Under the pieces are notes generated by a model, which ran no database searches, was not told the origin of the DNA, and worked only from the letters and a program-made list of their open reading frames with translations. The position numbers were made by a program, and so were the translations under genes. This document shows, in pieces, positions 25,333 through 33,487 of a stretch of DNA of 64,000 nucleotides (its first letter is position 1; each line of letters starts with the position of its first letter). Origin of the DNA: Ferrigenium kumadai (lineage in GTDB: Bacteria > Pseudomonadota > Gammaproteobacteria > Burkholderiales > Gallionellaceae); contig NZ_AP019536.1 in NCBI RefSeq assembly GCF_018324385.1, forward strand, positions 62,001-126,000. Direction: 5' to 3'.

Positions 25333-26901
25333 ATGGCCTCCTCGCAAGAAATGCTATCCCGGCAGCGGCTCGTCGCAGCGCTGCTCAACCCGCGCCGCTA
25401 TCCTGAGCCGGCGCGGCACGTGCGCTTGATCGAGACGCACATCTCCTGGGTGCTGCTCGCCGGGCATTACGCCTACAAGATCAAGAAGCCGGTGGACCTC
25501 GGCTTCCTCGACTTCTCTACGCTCGCATTGCGTAAACATTACTGCGAGGAGGAATACCGCCTGAACCGCCGCCTCGCACCGCAGCTGTATCTCGGCGTGG
25601 TCGCCATCGGCGGCGACCCGGACGATCCCCGCTTCGGCATTCCGTCCGCCATCGAATACGCGGTGAAGATGCGGCGCTTCCCCTCAAGCTGTCTGATGGA
25701 TCGTCAGCTTGCGCGTGGCGGCATCGCGCCGTCGCACATCGACCAACTCGCGGCGACCGTCGCGCGTTTCCACGCCGCGCTGCCTCCCGCAGCAGCAGAC
25801 ACGGCCTTCGGTACTGCCGCCGAGATCCGCGACGCGGCGATGCAGAATTTCGAGCAGTTGCCGGAAGCGGAGGACGTGGCCGAACTGAGGGCCGCGACCG
25901 AAGCCGAACTCGCGGCGTGCGCGATAACGTTCGAGCGACGGCGCAGGGAAGGCTGCGTGCGCGAATGCCACGGCGACCTGCACCTCGGCAACATCGCGCT
26001 GATAGACGGCGAGCCGGTGCCATTCGATGGCATCGAGTTCAGCCCCGCGCTGTGCTGGATAGACGTGATGGACGAGATCGCTTTCCCGGTGATGGACCTG
26101 CTGCACCGCGGCCGTCCCGATTACGCCTGGCGGCTGCTCAATGCGTACCTCGAAGCGACGGGCGACTACGGCGGCATGGCGGTGCTGCGCTTCTACCTCG
26201 CCTATCGCGCCACGGTGCGCGCCAAGGTGGACGCGATCCGCGCCGCCCAGCCCGGCCTGAAACCGCGCGCCACGAACGAACTGCTGCAAGCCAGCCGCAG
26301 CTACCTCGACCTTGCGCGCAACTGCCTCGCGAAACCCAGTCCCGCGCTCATCATCACGCACGGCCTGCCCGGCTCCGGCAAGACCACCATCGCGCAGACC
26401 GCGCTCGAACGCTACGGCGCAATCCGCATCCGCTCCGACGTCGAGCGCAAGCGCCTGTACGGACTCGGCGCGCTGGATAGCAGCCGTTCCCGCTTTGGCG
26501 ATGACCTCTACAGCAAGGGGGCCACGCACCGTACCTACGCGCGCCTGTACGACCTCGCGCTCGAACTGCTCGGCTGCGGCTTCCCCGTCATCGTCGATGC
26601 CGCCTTCCTCCGGCACGGCGAGCGAGCGCGCTTTCGCGATCTCGCGCGGCAGATGGATGTGCCCTTCGCCATCGCCGCCATGCCTGTGGACCTGTCGCTG
26701 CTGCGCGCACGCATCGCCCAACGCCAGGCGCAGGCGAGCGACGCCTCCGAGGCGGACATCGCGGTGCTGGAGAAACTGGCGGCGGTGGTCGAGCCTGTGT
26801 CGCCGGAAGAGTGCGCCTTTACGGCAGACTTCGCGGATGAACGGAAGGGATGGGAGGCGCTGAGGCGATTGCTGGGAGAAGCGGGGCAGCAGATTTTGTA
26901 G
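25333..26901 (+). CDS. Two-domain protein: aminoglycoside-phosphotransferase-like kinase + P-loop (gluconokinase-like) kinase
   Basis: The 522-residue product starts at ATG 25333 with AAGGAG 6 nt upstream. The N-terminal ~330 residues are APH-like: IKKPVDLGFLDFS, the catalytic ECHGDLHLGNIAL, and PFDGIEFSPALCWIDVMDEIAFPVMDL. The C-terminal ~180 residues are a small P-loop kinase: Walker A GLPGSGKTT, then RSDVERKRL and a Lys/Arg-rich lid region. This known bifunctional family is common in proteobacteria, but its substrate is not established. The hairpin repeat at 26896-26953 overlaps its stop codon. Confidence 0.85.
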   Translation: MASSQEMLSRQRLVAALLNPRRYPEPARHVRLIETHISWVLLAGHYAYKIKKPVDLGFLDFSTLALRKHYCEEEYRLNRRLAPQLYLGVVAIGGDPDDPRFGIPSAIEYAVKMRRFPSSCLMDRQLARGGIAPSHIDQLAATVARFHAALPPAAADTAFGTAAEIRDAAMQNFEQLPEAEDVAELRAATEAELAACAITFERRRREGCVRECHGDLHLGNIALIDGEPVPFDGIEFSPALCWIDVMDEIAFPVMDLLHRGRPDYAWRLLNAYLEATGDYGGMAVLRFYLAYRATVRAKVDAIRAAQPGLKPRATNELLQASRSYLDLARNCLAKPSPALIITHGLPGSGKTTIAQTALERYGAIRIRSDVERKRLYGLGALDSSRSRFGDDLYSKGATHRTYARLYDLALELLGCGFPVIVDAAFLRHGERARFRDLARQMDVPFAIAAMPVDLSLLRARIAQRQAQASDASEADIAVLEKLAAVVEPVSPEECAFTADFADERKGWEALRRLLGEAGQQIL

Positions 26902-26953
26902 GAGCGTGCCCTGCACGCGACAGCGCTATCGCGTGCAGGGCACGCTCCTACAA
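26896..26953. repeat. Perfect 25-bp hairpin repeat (GTAGGAGCG type)
   Basis: The arms 26896-26920 and 26929-26953 are perfect complements (start TTGTAGGAGCGTGCCCTGCA) around an 8-nt loop. This is the abundant GTAGGAGCG extragenic palindrome found in many gamma/betaproteobacteria. It contains the stop codon of the preceding gene and could act as its 3'-end stabiliser or terminator. Confidence 0.88.
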
Positions 26954-27017
26954 TTGGGTCACCCAAAGGTGAGCTTAAACAAGGCGGGAAGAACTCACCC
27001 CACAAAGGTTTGAGTCG

Positions 27018-27217
27018 CTACAGCTCTATGACTCCAAGAGATTGAATAAATTGGCGACCTTTTTCCGTTATTAATAACGCATCAGGACTACTCTTAATCG
27101 CCCCGCCGGCGGTCCCAATCGCTAGGTCGTACCCAACCCGCATCGATGACCGGCCTCCACTAAGATTCTTCTTCTAAGCTCTGCCGGAATTGGCGGGCGA
27201 GTATCTTCTTGCTGCAT
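27018..27217 (-). pseudogene. Remnant of an HNH endonuclease-like gene
   Basis: On the minus strand, ATG 27217 with AGGAG upstream opens 31 codons whose first 26 read like the start of HNH endonucleases (RPPIPAELRRRILVEAGHRC). It then leaves frame and meets TAG. In the next frame a tail of ~40 codons (YDLAIGTAGGAIKSSPDA, then LLITEKGRQFIQSLGVIEL) runs to a stop at 27018-27020. The HNH core that should follow the Cys is missing. The most likely reading is a gene reduced by internal deletion and frameshift; the tail could also come from a different gene. This explains the otherwise empty 26954-27229 spacer. Confidence 0.6.
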
Positions 27218-27229
27218 CAGGGCATTCTC

Positions 27230-28552
27230 CTAAATCTTCCGCACAAACACCTTCGACTTGCGCTGGAAGTTGTACAGCGATTTCTTCTGCGCGGGCAGTT
27301 CGGCGACGTCGCTTTCCTTGAAGCCGCGTTCGATGAACCAGTGCGCGGTGCGCGTGGTGAGCACGAACAGCTTCTTCAGCTTCTGCGCCTTCGCGAGCGA
27401 GATCATGTGGTTGAGGATGGCCTCGCCGTAGCCGCGGTCGCGGCATTGCCCGTCCACGGCGAGGCAGGCGAGTTCCGCCGCGGCCTCGTCGGGGAAGGGG
27501 TAGAGCGCGGCGCAGCCGATGATGCGGTGGTCGTGCTCGAGCACCACGAAGCGGTCGATCTCGCGCTCCAGCAGCTCGCGCGAGCGGCGCACGAGGATGC
27601 CGCTCTCCTCCAATGGGCGCAGCAGTTCGAGGATGCCGCCGATGTCTTCGATGGTTGCGGCGCGCAGGGTGTTGAGCGTGCTCTCCACCACCATGGTGCC
27701 GATGCCCTCGTCGCTGAACAGCTCATGCAGCACGGAGCCGTCGGTGTGGCGGCTGATGAGGTGGGTACGCGCCACGCCCGCTTCGCAGGCGCGGATGGCG
27801 CAGGGCAGGAACAGGGCGACGTCGTCCGGGAGCTTGCGCTTGCTGGCCAGCACTTCCTGGGACTGGGCGATGGTGAGGACCTTGAGCAGGTTGCCCTTCT
27901 TGTCGGTCACGCCGTCGGTGTCCATCAGGAACAACAGCTTGTCGGCATCCAGCGCGACAGCGGTGGCGGTGGCGACGTCTTCCAGCGTGAGGTTGAACAC
28001 CTCGCCGGTGGGCGAGTAGCCGACCGGCGACAGCAGCACCACTTCGCCGAAATCCATGCGGTCGTTCAGCGCGGCGACGTCCACCTTGCGCACGCTGCCG
28101 GTGTGTTGCAGGTCCACGCCGCCGATGACGCCGATGGGCTGCGCGGTGATGAAGTTGCCGCCCGCGACGCGGATGTCGGCGTTGGCCATGGGTGAATTCG
28201 CCAAGCCCATCGACAGCAGCGCCTCGATCTCGAGACGCACGCGGCCGACGGCCTCCTTCACGCACTGCATGGTCTGGGCGTCGGTCAGGCGGATGCCCTG
28301 ATGGTAGGTGTCGCCGAGGTTGCTCTTGGCGAGGTGCTGCTCGATCTGCGGCCGTGCGCCGTGCACCAGCACGAGGCGGATGCCCAGCGCGGCGAGCAGG
28401 TTGAAGTCGTGGGTCAGCTCGACGAACTTGCCGTCCGCGACCACCTCGCCGCCGAAGGCGATGACGAAGGTCTTGCCGCGGAACGCGTTGATGTAGGGCG
28501 CGACGGAGCGGAACCAGGCGACGAAATCGGCGGGGCTAGTGGTGGCGGGCAT
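27230..28552 (-). CDS. argA: N-acetylglutamate synthase ArgA
   Basis: The 440-residue product has an N-terminal amino-acid-kinase-like domain (FVIAFGGEVVAD, LVLVHGARPQI, FLMDTDGVTDKKG) that binds arginine for feedback. A C-terminal GNAT acetyltransferase domain follows (IIGCAALYPFPDE, ELACLAVDGQCRDRGYGEAIL, then FVLTTRTAHWFIERGF). This is the classical ArgA layout that makes N-acetylglutamate, the first step of arginine synthesis. It is last in the minus-strand run rsmE-porin-tautomerase-argA. Confidence 0.95.
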   Translation of the reverse strand: MPATTSPADFVAWFRSVAPYINAFRGKTFVIAFGGEVVADGKFVELTHDFNLLAALGIRLVLVHGARPQIEQHLAKSNLGDTYHQGIRLTDAQTMQCVKEAVGRVRLEIEALLSMGLANSPMANADIRVAGGNFITAQPIGVIGGVDLQHTGSVRKVDVAALNDRMDFGEVVLLSPVGYSPTGEVFNLTLEDVATATAVALDADKLLFLMDTDGVTDKKGNLLKVLTIAQSQEVLASKRKLPDDVALFLPCAIRACEAGVARTHLISRHTDGSVLHELFSDEGIGTMVVESTLNTLRAATIEDIGGILELLRPLEESGILVRRSRELLEREIDRFVVLEHDHRIIGCAALYPFPDEAAAELACLAVDGQCRDRGYGEAILNHMISLAKAQKLKKLFVLTTRTAHWFIERGFKESDVAELPAQKKSLYNFQRKSKVFVRKI

Positions 28553-28591
28553 TACGGGTTCTCCCTCATGGAATGCGCGAATAATGCCGCG

Positions 28592-28777
28592 CTATTCTTC
28601 ATCCAGCAACTTTCCTGCAATGGCCCAGTTCTCGTCGGGCAATTCGTCGAAGGCGATGTAGGTGTACGAAGCGGGTTTCAGCGCGATGCGCTCCAGCGTG
28701 TCGGTGATCTCCTCGGCGATCTTCGCCTTCTGTTCGCGGCTCAGCGTCCCGGCGATGCGGATGTTGACGTAGGGCAT
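28592..28777 (-). CDS. 4-oxalocrotonate tautomerase family protein
   Basis: The 61-residue product starts MPYVNIRIAG, so Pro1, the catalytic base of 4-OT enzymes, is exposed after Met removal. The length is typical for one 4-OT protomer. AGGAGA lies just before the ATG. The substrate cannot be told; many such small tautomerases are promiscuous. It stands between a porin gene and argA without aromatic degradation genes nearby. Confidence 0.88.
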   Translation of the reverse strand: MPYVNIRIAGTLSREQKAKIAEEITDTLERIALKPASYTYIAFDELPDENWAIAGKLLDEE

Positions 28778-28792
28778 GTGCTCTCCTGAGGG

Positions 28793-29929
28793 TTAGAAAA
28801 TATGTTTGATGCCGAACGACCAGGCCGATGGCGATGCGCCCGAAGCCGGTGCGACGATGGTGCTCGCCCCGCCGCCGGAGCTCGCGGACGACAGGCCGTA
28901 GTTGATGGCCGACTGGTTTTGCAGTCGCGTGTACAGGCCGTACAGCGTGGTGCGCTTGCTCAGGTTGTGGTCGTAGCCCAGCGTGTATTGCCGGGCGCCG
29001 GTGTTTGCGGTGGCGCCGAGCTGGCCGACGTTGGTGTAGGCGGCTTTCACTGCGTCTTTGCCCAGCATGTATTTGCCGGACAGGTACCACGCGCGGTGAC
29101 CCCACTGGTTCGCGCCCTGCGCGGCGAGATTGTCGTGCGTGGTTTCCACAGCGAAGCCGATGCCGAATTGCTCGGGCGTGTAGCCCAGCGTCAGTTTCCA
29201 GGCGTTTTCGCGCCCGCCTGTCAGGCTGTTGAGGTAGTGGATCTCATGCGCCAGCGCGGCGTAGGTTGGTCCCTCGCTGTACCAACCCGCCATCGACAGC
29301 AGGCTCGATTTAGGCTGTGCGGCCGAGGTGTTGCCTTCCGAGGTGTTCGCGTACTGGACCGTGCCGGTGAAGCCGTGGACGAGGGGGCTGACGTAGAGCA
29401 CGCCGTCGGTCTGGCGGCCGGCGAAGCCCAGCGTCGCGGAGATGCCCGTGGTGCCGCCCATCAGCGGCTGGCTGTCGGCGATGGTGTCGATGAACCAGTC
29501 CAGTCTGCGCGTGGTGGTGTTGTATGGCGTGTCATAGCGCCCCAGCAGCAGCCGGCCCAGCTGTTTGCTGTCGAGTCCGGCGTAGGTGTTGCGCGTGGCG
29601 AAGGTGCCGCCGGCATTATCCATGGCGATCAGCGATTCGATCTGCCAGACGGCGGACAGGCCGTCGCCCAGGTCTTCCGTTCCCTTCAGGCCGAGGCGCG
29701 AGGCGTTGCTGGATACCTTGCTGACGTTGCTCGGCCCGGTGACGGCAGGCGTGCCAGCGGTGCCTGTGCCCAGGCTGACCAGTTCATAGGAAAGGTTGGC
29801 CACGCCATAGAGGGTGACGTTGCCGGTTTCCGCCGACGCAACGGCGGGCAGGGCCAGCGCTGTCGACAGCGCAAGGCCGATGATCGATAGCTTCTTTCGA
29901 CTGATGTGCCTCAGCTGAAGTCTCCCCAC
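28793..29929 (-). CDS. Gram-negative general porin
   Basis: Frame and signal peptide (RKKLSIIGLALSTALALPAVASA) identify a trimeric-type porin: SSNASRLGLKGTEDLGDGL, AVWQIES, ATRNTYAGLDSKQLG, LGRYDTPYN, and a C-terminal Phe (SFGIKHIF) as needed for barrel insertion. The product is 378 residues if it starts at GTG 29929; no ATG is available in frame. That start overlaps the end of rsmE by 19 nt. It forms a diffusion pore in the outer membrane; selectivity is not predictable. The transcription unit with rsmE looks accidental. Confidence 0.87.
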   Translation of the reverse strand: MGRLQLRHISRKKLSIIGLALSTALALPAVASAETGNVTLYGVANLSYELVSLGTGTAGTPAVTGPSNVSKVSSNASRLGLKGTEDLGDGLSAVWQIESLIAMDNAGGTFATRNTYAGLDSKQLGRLLLGRYDTPYNTTTRRLDWFIDTIADSQPLMGGTTGISATLGFAGRQTDGVLYVSPLVHGFTGTVQYANTSEGNTSAAQPKSSLLSMAGWYSEGPTYAALAHEIHYLNSLTGGRENAWKLTLGYTPEQFGIGFAVETTHDNLAAQGANQWGHRAWYLSGKYMLGKDAVKAAYTNVGQLGATANTGARQYTLGYDHNLSKRTTLYGLYTRLQNQSAINYGLSSASSGGGASTIVAPASGASPSAWSFGIKHIF

Positions 29930-30642
29930 AGCATCTGCAGCGCCGCAAGTCCCGCGACGGCGGCGGTTTCGGTGCGCAGCACGCGCGCGCCCATGCGGAT
30001 GGGGGCAAAGCCGCAGCTGAGCGCGGTCTCGCTTTCGGCCGGGGCGAAACCGCCTTCCGCGCCGATCAGCAGCACGACCCCGTTTTGGGGTTTCGGCTGG
30101 GCATGCAGCGAGGTCGCACCCTGCGGCAGCAGGATGAGCCTGGTCTCCGGCGAGTCCTGCACCTGGCGCAGCCAGGCCATGATGTCGAGCGGAGCATGGA
30201 TCTCCGGCAACACGTTGCGGCCGCATTGCTCGCAGGCGGAGATGGCGACCTGGCGCCAGTGCTCCATGCGCTTCGCAGCGCGGTCGGCGGTGAGGCGGGC
30301 GACGCTGCGCTCGGTGTCCAGCGGCTGGATCTCGGTCACGCCCAGTTCGGTGGCCTTCTGGATCACCCAGTCCATCTTTTCGCTGCTCGACAGGGCCTGC
30401 GCGAGCACCACGCGCAGCGGGGATTCGCGGTGGGTGTCAGTGGCGGCGAGTTCGCCGACCGTCACGTGCTTGCCGCTGATTCCGGCGATCACGCCGCGGC
30501 GCTCGTTGCCGATGCCGTCGAATATCTCCACGCGGTCACCCTCGCGCAGGCGCAGCACGCGACTGGCATGGTGGGCCGCTTCGGGCGGCAGGTCGAATGA
30601 TCCGCTCGTGGGGAGCGGCGGAGGGCAGTAGAAACGGGGCAT
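29911..30642 (-). CDS. rsmE: 16S rRNA m3U1498 methyltransferase RsmE
   Basis: The 243-residue product starts MPRFYCPPPL and has the RsmE/SPOUT blocks HHASRVLRLREGDRVEIFDG, LAQALSSSEKMDWVIQKATELGV, RSVARL and the knot LLIGAEGGFAPAE, followed by LGARVLRTETA-type GARVLRTETAAVAGL. It methylates U1498 in the ribosomal decoding region. It is the first gene of a minus-strand run and is divergent from the thioredoxin-like gene at 30709, with 66 nt between. Confidence 0.94.
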   Translation of the reverse strand: MPRFYCPPPLPTSGSFDLPPEAAHHASRVLRLREGDRVEIFDGIGNERRGVIAGISGKHVTVGELAATDTHRESPLRVVLAQALSSSEKMDWVIQKATELGVTEIQPLDTERSVARLTADRAAKRMEHWRQVAISACEQCGRNVLPEIHAPLDIMAWLRQVQDSPETRLILLPQGATSLHAQPKPQNGVVLLIGAEGGFAPAESETALSCGFAPIRMGARVLRTETAAVAGLAALQMLWGDFS

Positions 30643-30708
30643 GGGTCGGAATAGCTTATGGGTCGGCGTGATAATATAACGGCTTAAAAATAATGTGAGG
30701 AATTTCCA

Positions 30709-31266
30709 ATGGTCAGTCTGCAACCCCCATTGTGCGATTTCGGCTGGAAGGCCCGCGATTTCGACCTGCCGGGCGTGGACGGCAAGCGCTACACGCTGGA
30801 AAGCGCGCGCGGCCCCAACGGCCTGCTGGTGATGTTCATCTGCAACCATTGCCCTTACGTCAAATCCATCCGCGACCGCATCATCCGCGACACGCGCGAA
30901 CTGCAGCAGCACGGCATCAACACCATCGCCATCATGTCGAACGATCCCGCCGATTACGAGGAGGACTCGTTCGAGAACATGAAGAAGATTGCGCAGGAGT
31001 TCGCCTACCCCTTCCCCTACGTGTGGGACGAGACCCAGCAAGTGGCGAAGGATTACGGCGCGGTATGCACGCCGGACTTCTTCGGTTTCAACGCCAACCT
31101 CGAGCTGCAATATCGAGGCCGCCTCGACGCCTCCCGCAAGGAAGCGGTGCCGGATGCGGCGCGCGACCTGTTCAACGCCATGCTGCAGGTGGCAAAGACC
31201 GGGCAGGGGCCGCGCGAGCAGATAGCCAGCATGGGTTGTTCCATCAAGTGGAAGAACGAAGCGTAA
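30709..31266 (+). CDS. Thioredoxin-family (peroxiredoxin-like) protein
   Basis: The 185-residue product has an AhpC/TlpA-like thioredoxin fold with FDLPGVDGKRYTL, MFICNHCPYVKS (CxxC motif), and the late cis-Pro region VCTPDFFGFN. It has no signal peptide, so it acts in the cytosol. Proteins of this family are annotated as thioredoxin-like or peroxiredoxin-like; the exact reductant and substrate are unknown. AGGAATTTCC precedes the ATG. The next gene starts directly after the stop. Confidence 0.85.
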   Translation: MVSLQPPLCDFGWKARDFDLPGVDGKRYTLESARGPNGLLVMFICNHCPYVKSIRDRIIRDTRELQQHGINTIAIMSNDPADYEEDSFENMKKIAQEFAYPFPYVWDETQQVAKDYGAVCTPDFFGFNANLELQYRGRLDASRKEAVPDAARDLFNAMLQVAKTGQGPREQIASMGCSIKWKNEA

Positions 31267-32097
31267 GTGATGACGGAAAGACGCAGCACAGCGCGGAATA
31301 GCGGCATGAGCGCGATGCTCAAGGCCGTGGTCGCGGCGGTCAAGCTGGTCGCGGCGGAAGAGATCATGCCGCGCTATCTCAAGGTGGCCCACCAGCGCAA
31401 GAGCGACGGCAGCCTGTGCACCGAGGCGGACATGGCGGCGCAGACCGCGCTGTCCAGGAAGCTGCAAGCCATCCTCAATGTGCCGGTGCTGGGCGAGGAG
31501 ATGTCCGCCGTGGAGCAGCATGCGCTCTGGCAGGCAGGCAATGACGGGCTGTGGTGCATCGATCCCCTCGACGGTACTTCCAACTTCGTGCGCGGCCTCC
31601 CCTATTTTGCGGTGTCGGCGGCGCTGCTGCGCGAAGGTAAGAGCGTGCTGGGCGTGGTGTACGACCCGGTGGCCGACGAGGTATTCGCCGCGGAGCAGGA
31701 CAGGGGCGCATTCCTGAACGGCGAGAAGCTGGTCGGTCGGGAAGCGGTGGAGTCGCTCGAGGAGGCGCTGGCGAATGTCGACTTGAAGCGCCTGGACATG
31801 AAGCTGGTCGCGCGGCTCGCGGCCCATCCGCCGTACAGCTCGCAGCGCAATTTCGGCGCCAGCGCGCTGGACTGGTGCTACACCGCCGCCGGGCGCTACG
31901 ACGTTTATCTGCACGGCGGGCAGAAGCTGTGGGACTATGCTGCAGGCACGCTGATCCTGCGGGAAGCGGGCGGCCATGCCTGCTGTATCGAGAACGACGA
32001 TTTCGCGCAGGGTGACATCTGGCAGCGTTCGGTGATCGCGTCGCGCGGCGCGCAGCTGTTCGAACAATGGAAGAACTGGATACGCGCGCAACAATGA
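31267..32097 (+). CDS. Inositol monophosphatase-family phosphatase
   Basis: The 276-residue product shows the family metal sites: GEEMSA, CIDPLDGTSNFVRGLPYFAVS and LWDYAAGTLILREAGG. It belongs to the Mg2+-dependent IMPase/FBPase/CysQ superfamily. Possible substrates include inositol phosphate, histidinol phosphate or 3'-phosphoadenosine nucleotides; sequence alone does not decide. GTG 31267 and ATG 31270 are both usable starts directly after the upstream stop, so the two genes are probably coupled. Confidence 0.87.
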   Translation: MMTERRSTARNSGMSAMLKAVVAAVKLVAAEEIMPRYLKVAHQRKSDGSLCTEADMAAQTALSRKLQAILNVPVLGEEMSAVEQHALWQAGNDGLWCIDPLDGTSNFVRGLPYFAVSAALLREGKSVLGVVYDPVADEVFAAEQDRGAFLNGEKLVGREAVESLEEALANVDLKRLDMKLVARLAAHPPYSSQRNFGASALDWCYTAAGRYDVYLHGGQKLWDYAAGTLILREAGGHACCIENDDFAQGDIWQRSVIASRGAQLFEQWKNWIRAQQ

Positions 32098-32113
32098 CCC
32101 AAAGGGAGGGTTT

Positions 32114-33487
32114 GTGAAGATATTGATATTGGGGGCGGGACAGGTCGGCTCGACGGTGGCGGAAAGCCTGGTGAGCGAGGCGAACGACATCACCGTGGTG
32201 GATACCGACGGCGAGAAGCTGCGTCAGCTGCAGGACCGGCTGGACCTGCGCACGCTGACCGGCAGCGCTTCGCACCCGTCGACGCTTGAGCAGGCGGGCA
32301 TCGCCGACACCGACATGTTGCTGGCGGTGACGCAGAGTGACGAGGTTAACATGGTGGCCTGCAAGCTCGCGGCCAGCCTGTACAACACGCCCACGCGCAT
32401 CGCGCGTATCCGCGCCTCCGATTACCTCAATCGCGAGGAGGTGTTCAATGCGGACAACTTCTGCGTCGACTTCTCCATCTGCCCCGAGCAGATCCTCACC
32501 GAGTACATCACCAAGCTGATCGAATTCCCCGAGGCGCTGCAGGTGCTGGAGTTCGGCGACGGCAAGGTGTCGCTGGTGGCGGTGCGCGCCTTCGAAGGCG
32601 GGCCGCTGGTGGGCAATCCGCTGAGTTTCCTGCGCACGCACATGCCCCAGGTCGAAACCCGCGTCGCGGCGATCTTCCGCCAGGACCGCGCGATCATCCC
32701 CGAGGGCAGCACAGTGGTGCAGGACGGCGACGAGATCTTCTTCATCGCCGCGACCGACAACATCCGCAGCGTTTTGCAGGAAATGCGCCGGATGGACAAA
32801 CCCTCCAAGCGCGTGATGATCGTCGGCGGCGGCAACATCGGCCGTCGCCTGGGCAAGGCGCTGGAGCGCGACTACCAGGTCAAGATCATCGAGTACAACA
32901 AGAAGACCTGCCAGAAACTGGCGGGCGAGCTGACCAACACCCTGGTGCTGAACGGTGACGGCACCGACGAGAAGCTGATGCACCAGGAGAACGTCGGCGA
33001 GGTGGACGTGTTCTGCGCGCTCACCAACGACGACGAGAACAACATCATGTCGGCGCTGCTCGCCAAACAGGGCGGGGCACGCAAGGTGGTCGCGCTGATC
33101 AACCGCAGCGCCTATGTGGGGCTGGTGCAGGGCGGCAAGATCGACATCGCCCTGTCGCCGGCGCAGGTCACCATCGGTTCTCTGCTCGCCTATGTGCGCC
33201 AGGGCGACGTCGCGGTGGTTCACTCGCTGCGTCGCGGCGCGGCGGAGGCGCTCGAGCTGATCGCGCACGGCGACCGCCAGTCTTCGCGCATCGTGGGGCG
33301 ACGCATCGAGGAGATCGACCTGCCCAAGGGGGCGACCATCGGCGCCCTCGTGCGCGGCGATGAGGTGGTGATCGTCCATCACGATACGGTGATCGAGGCG
33401 GAAGACCATGTGATCGTGTTCGTCACCGAGAAGAAGATGGTGAAGAAGGTCGAGAAGCTGTTCCAGGTCAACCTCGGGTTCTTCTGA
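32114..33487 (+). CDS. trkA: Trk potassium uptake regulatory subunit TrkA
   Basis: The 457-residue product has two NAD-binding RCK-N domains (MKILILGAGQVGSTVAESL, then VDTDGEKL; and RVMIVGGGNIGRRLGKAL), each followed by an RCK-C domain (SLVAVRAFEGGPLVGNPL; SRIVGRRIEEIDLPKGATIG). It is the cytosolic gating ring of the Trk K+ channel, encoded by trkH, whose ATG overlaps this stop by one base. GTG 32114 has GGGAGG upstream. Confidence 0.96.
   Translation: MKILILGAGQVGSTVAESLVSEANDITVVDTDGEKLRQLQDRLDLRTLTGSASHPSTLEQAGIADTDMLLAVTQSDEVNMVACKLAASLYNTPTRIARIRASDYLNREEVFNADNFCVDFSICPEQILTEYITKLIEFPEALQVLEFGDGKVSLVAVRAFEGGPLVGNPLSFLRTHMPQVETRVAAIFRQDRAIIPEGSTVVQDGDEIFFIAATDNIRSVLQEMRRMDKPSKRVMIVGGGNIGRRLGKALERDYQVKIIEYNKKTCQKLAGELTNTLVLNGDGTDEKLMHQENVGEVDVFCALTNDDENNIMSALLAKQGGARKVVALINRSAYVGLVQGGKIDIALSPAQVTIGSLLAYVRQGDVAVVHSLRRGAAEALELIAHGDRQSSRIVGRRIEEIDLPKGATIGALVRGDEVVIVHHDTVIEAEDHVIVFVTEKKMVKKVEKLFQVNLGFF

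Noticed and set aside
26954..27229. CRISPR or toxin-antitoxin locus in the spacer before argA
   Set aside because: No regular repeats; the only coding traces are the two HNH-gene fragments.
30643..32193. Long minus-strand extension of rsmE opposite two genes
   Set aside because: RsmE clearly begins at MPRFYCPP (30642); the extension is antisense to the thioredoxin-like and IMPase genes.
31475..33409. Minus-strand open frame of 644 codons opposite the IMPase gene and trkA
   Set aside because: No recognisable domain and fully antisense to two conserved genes.
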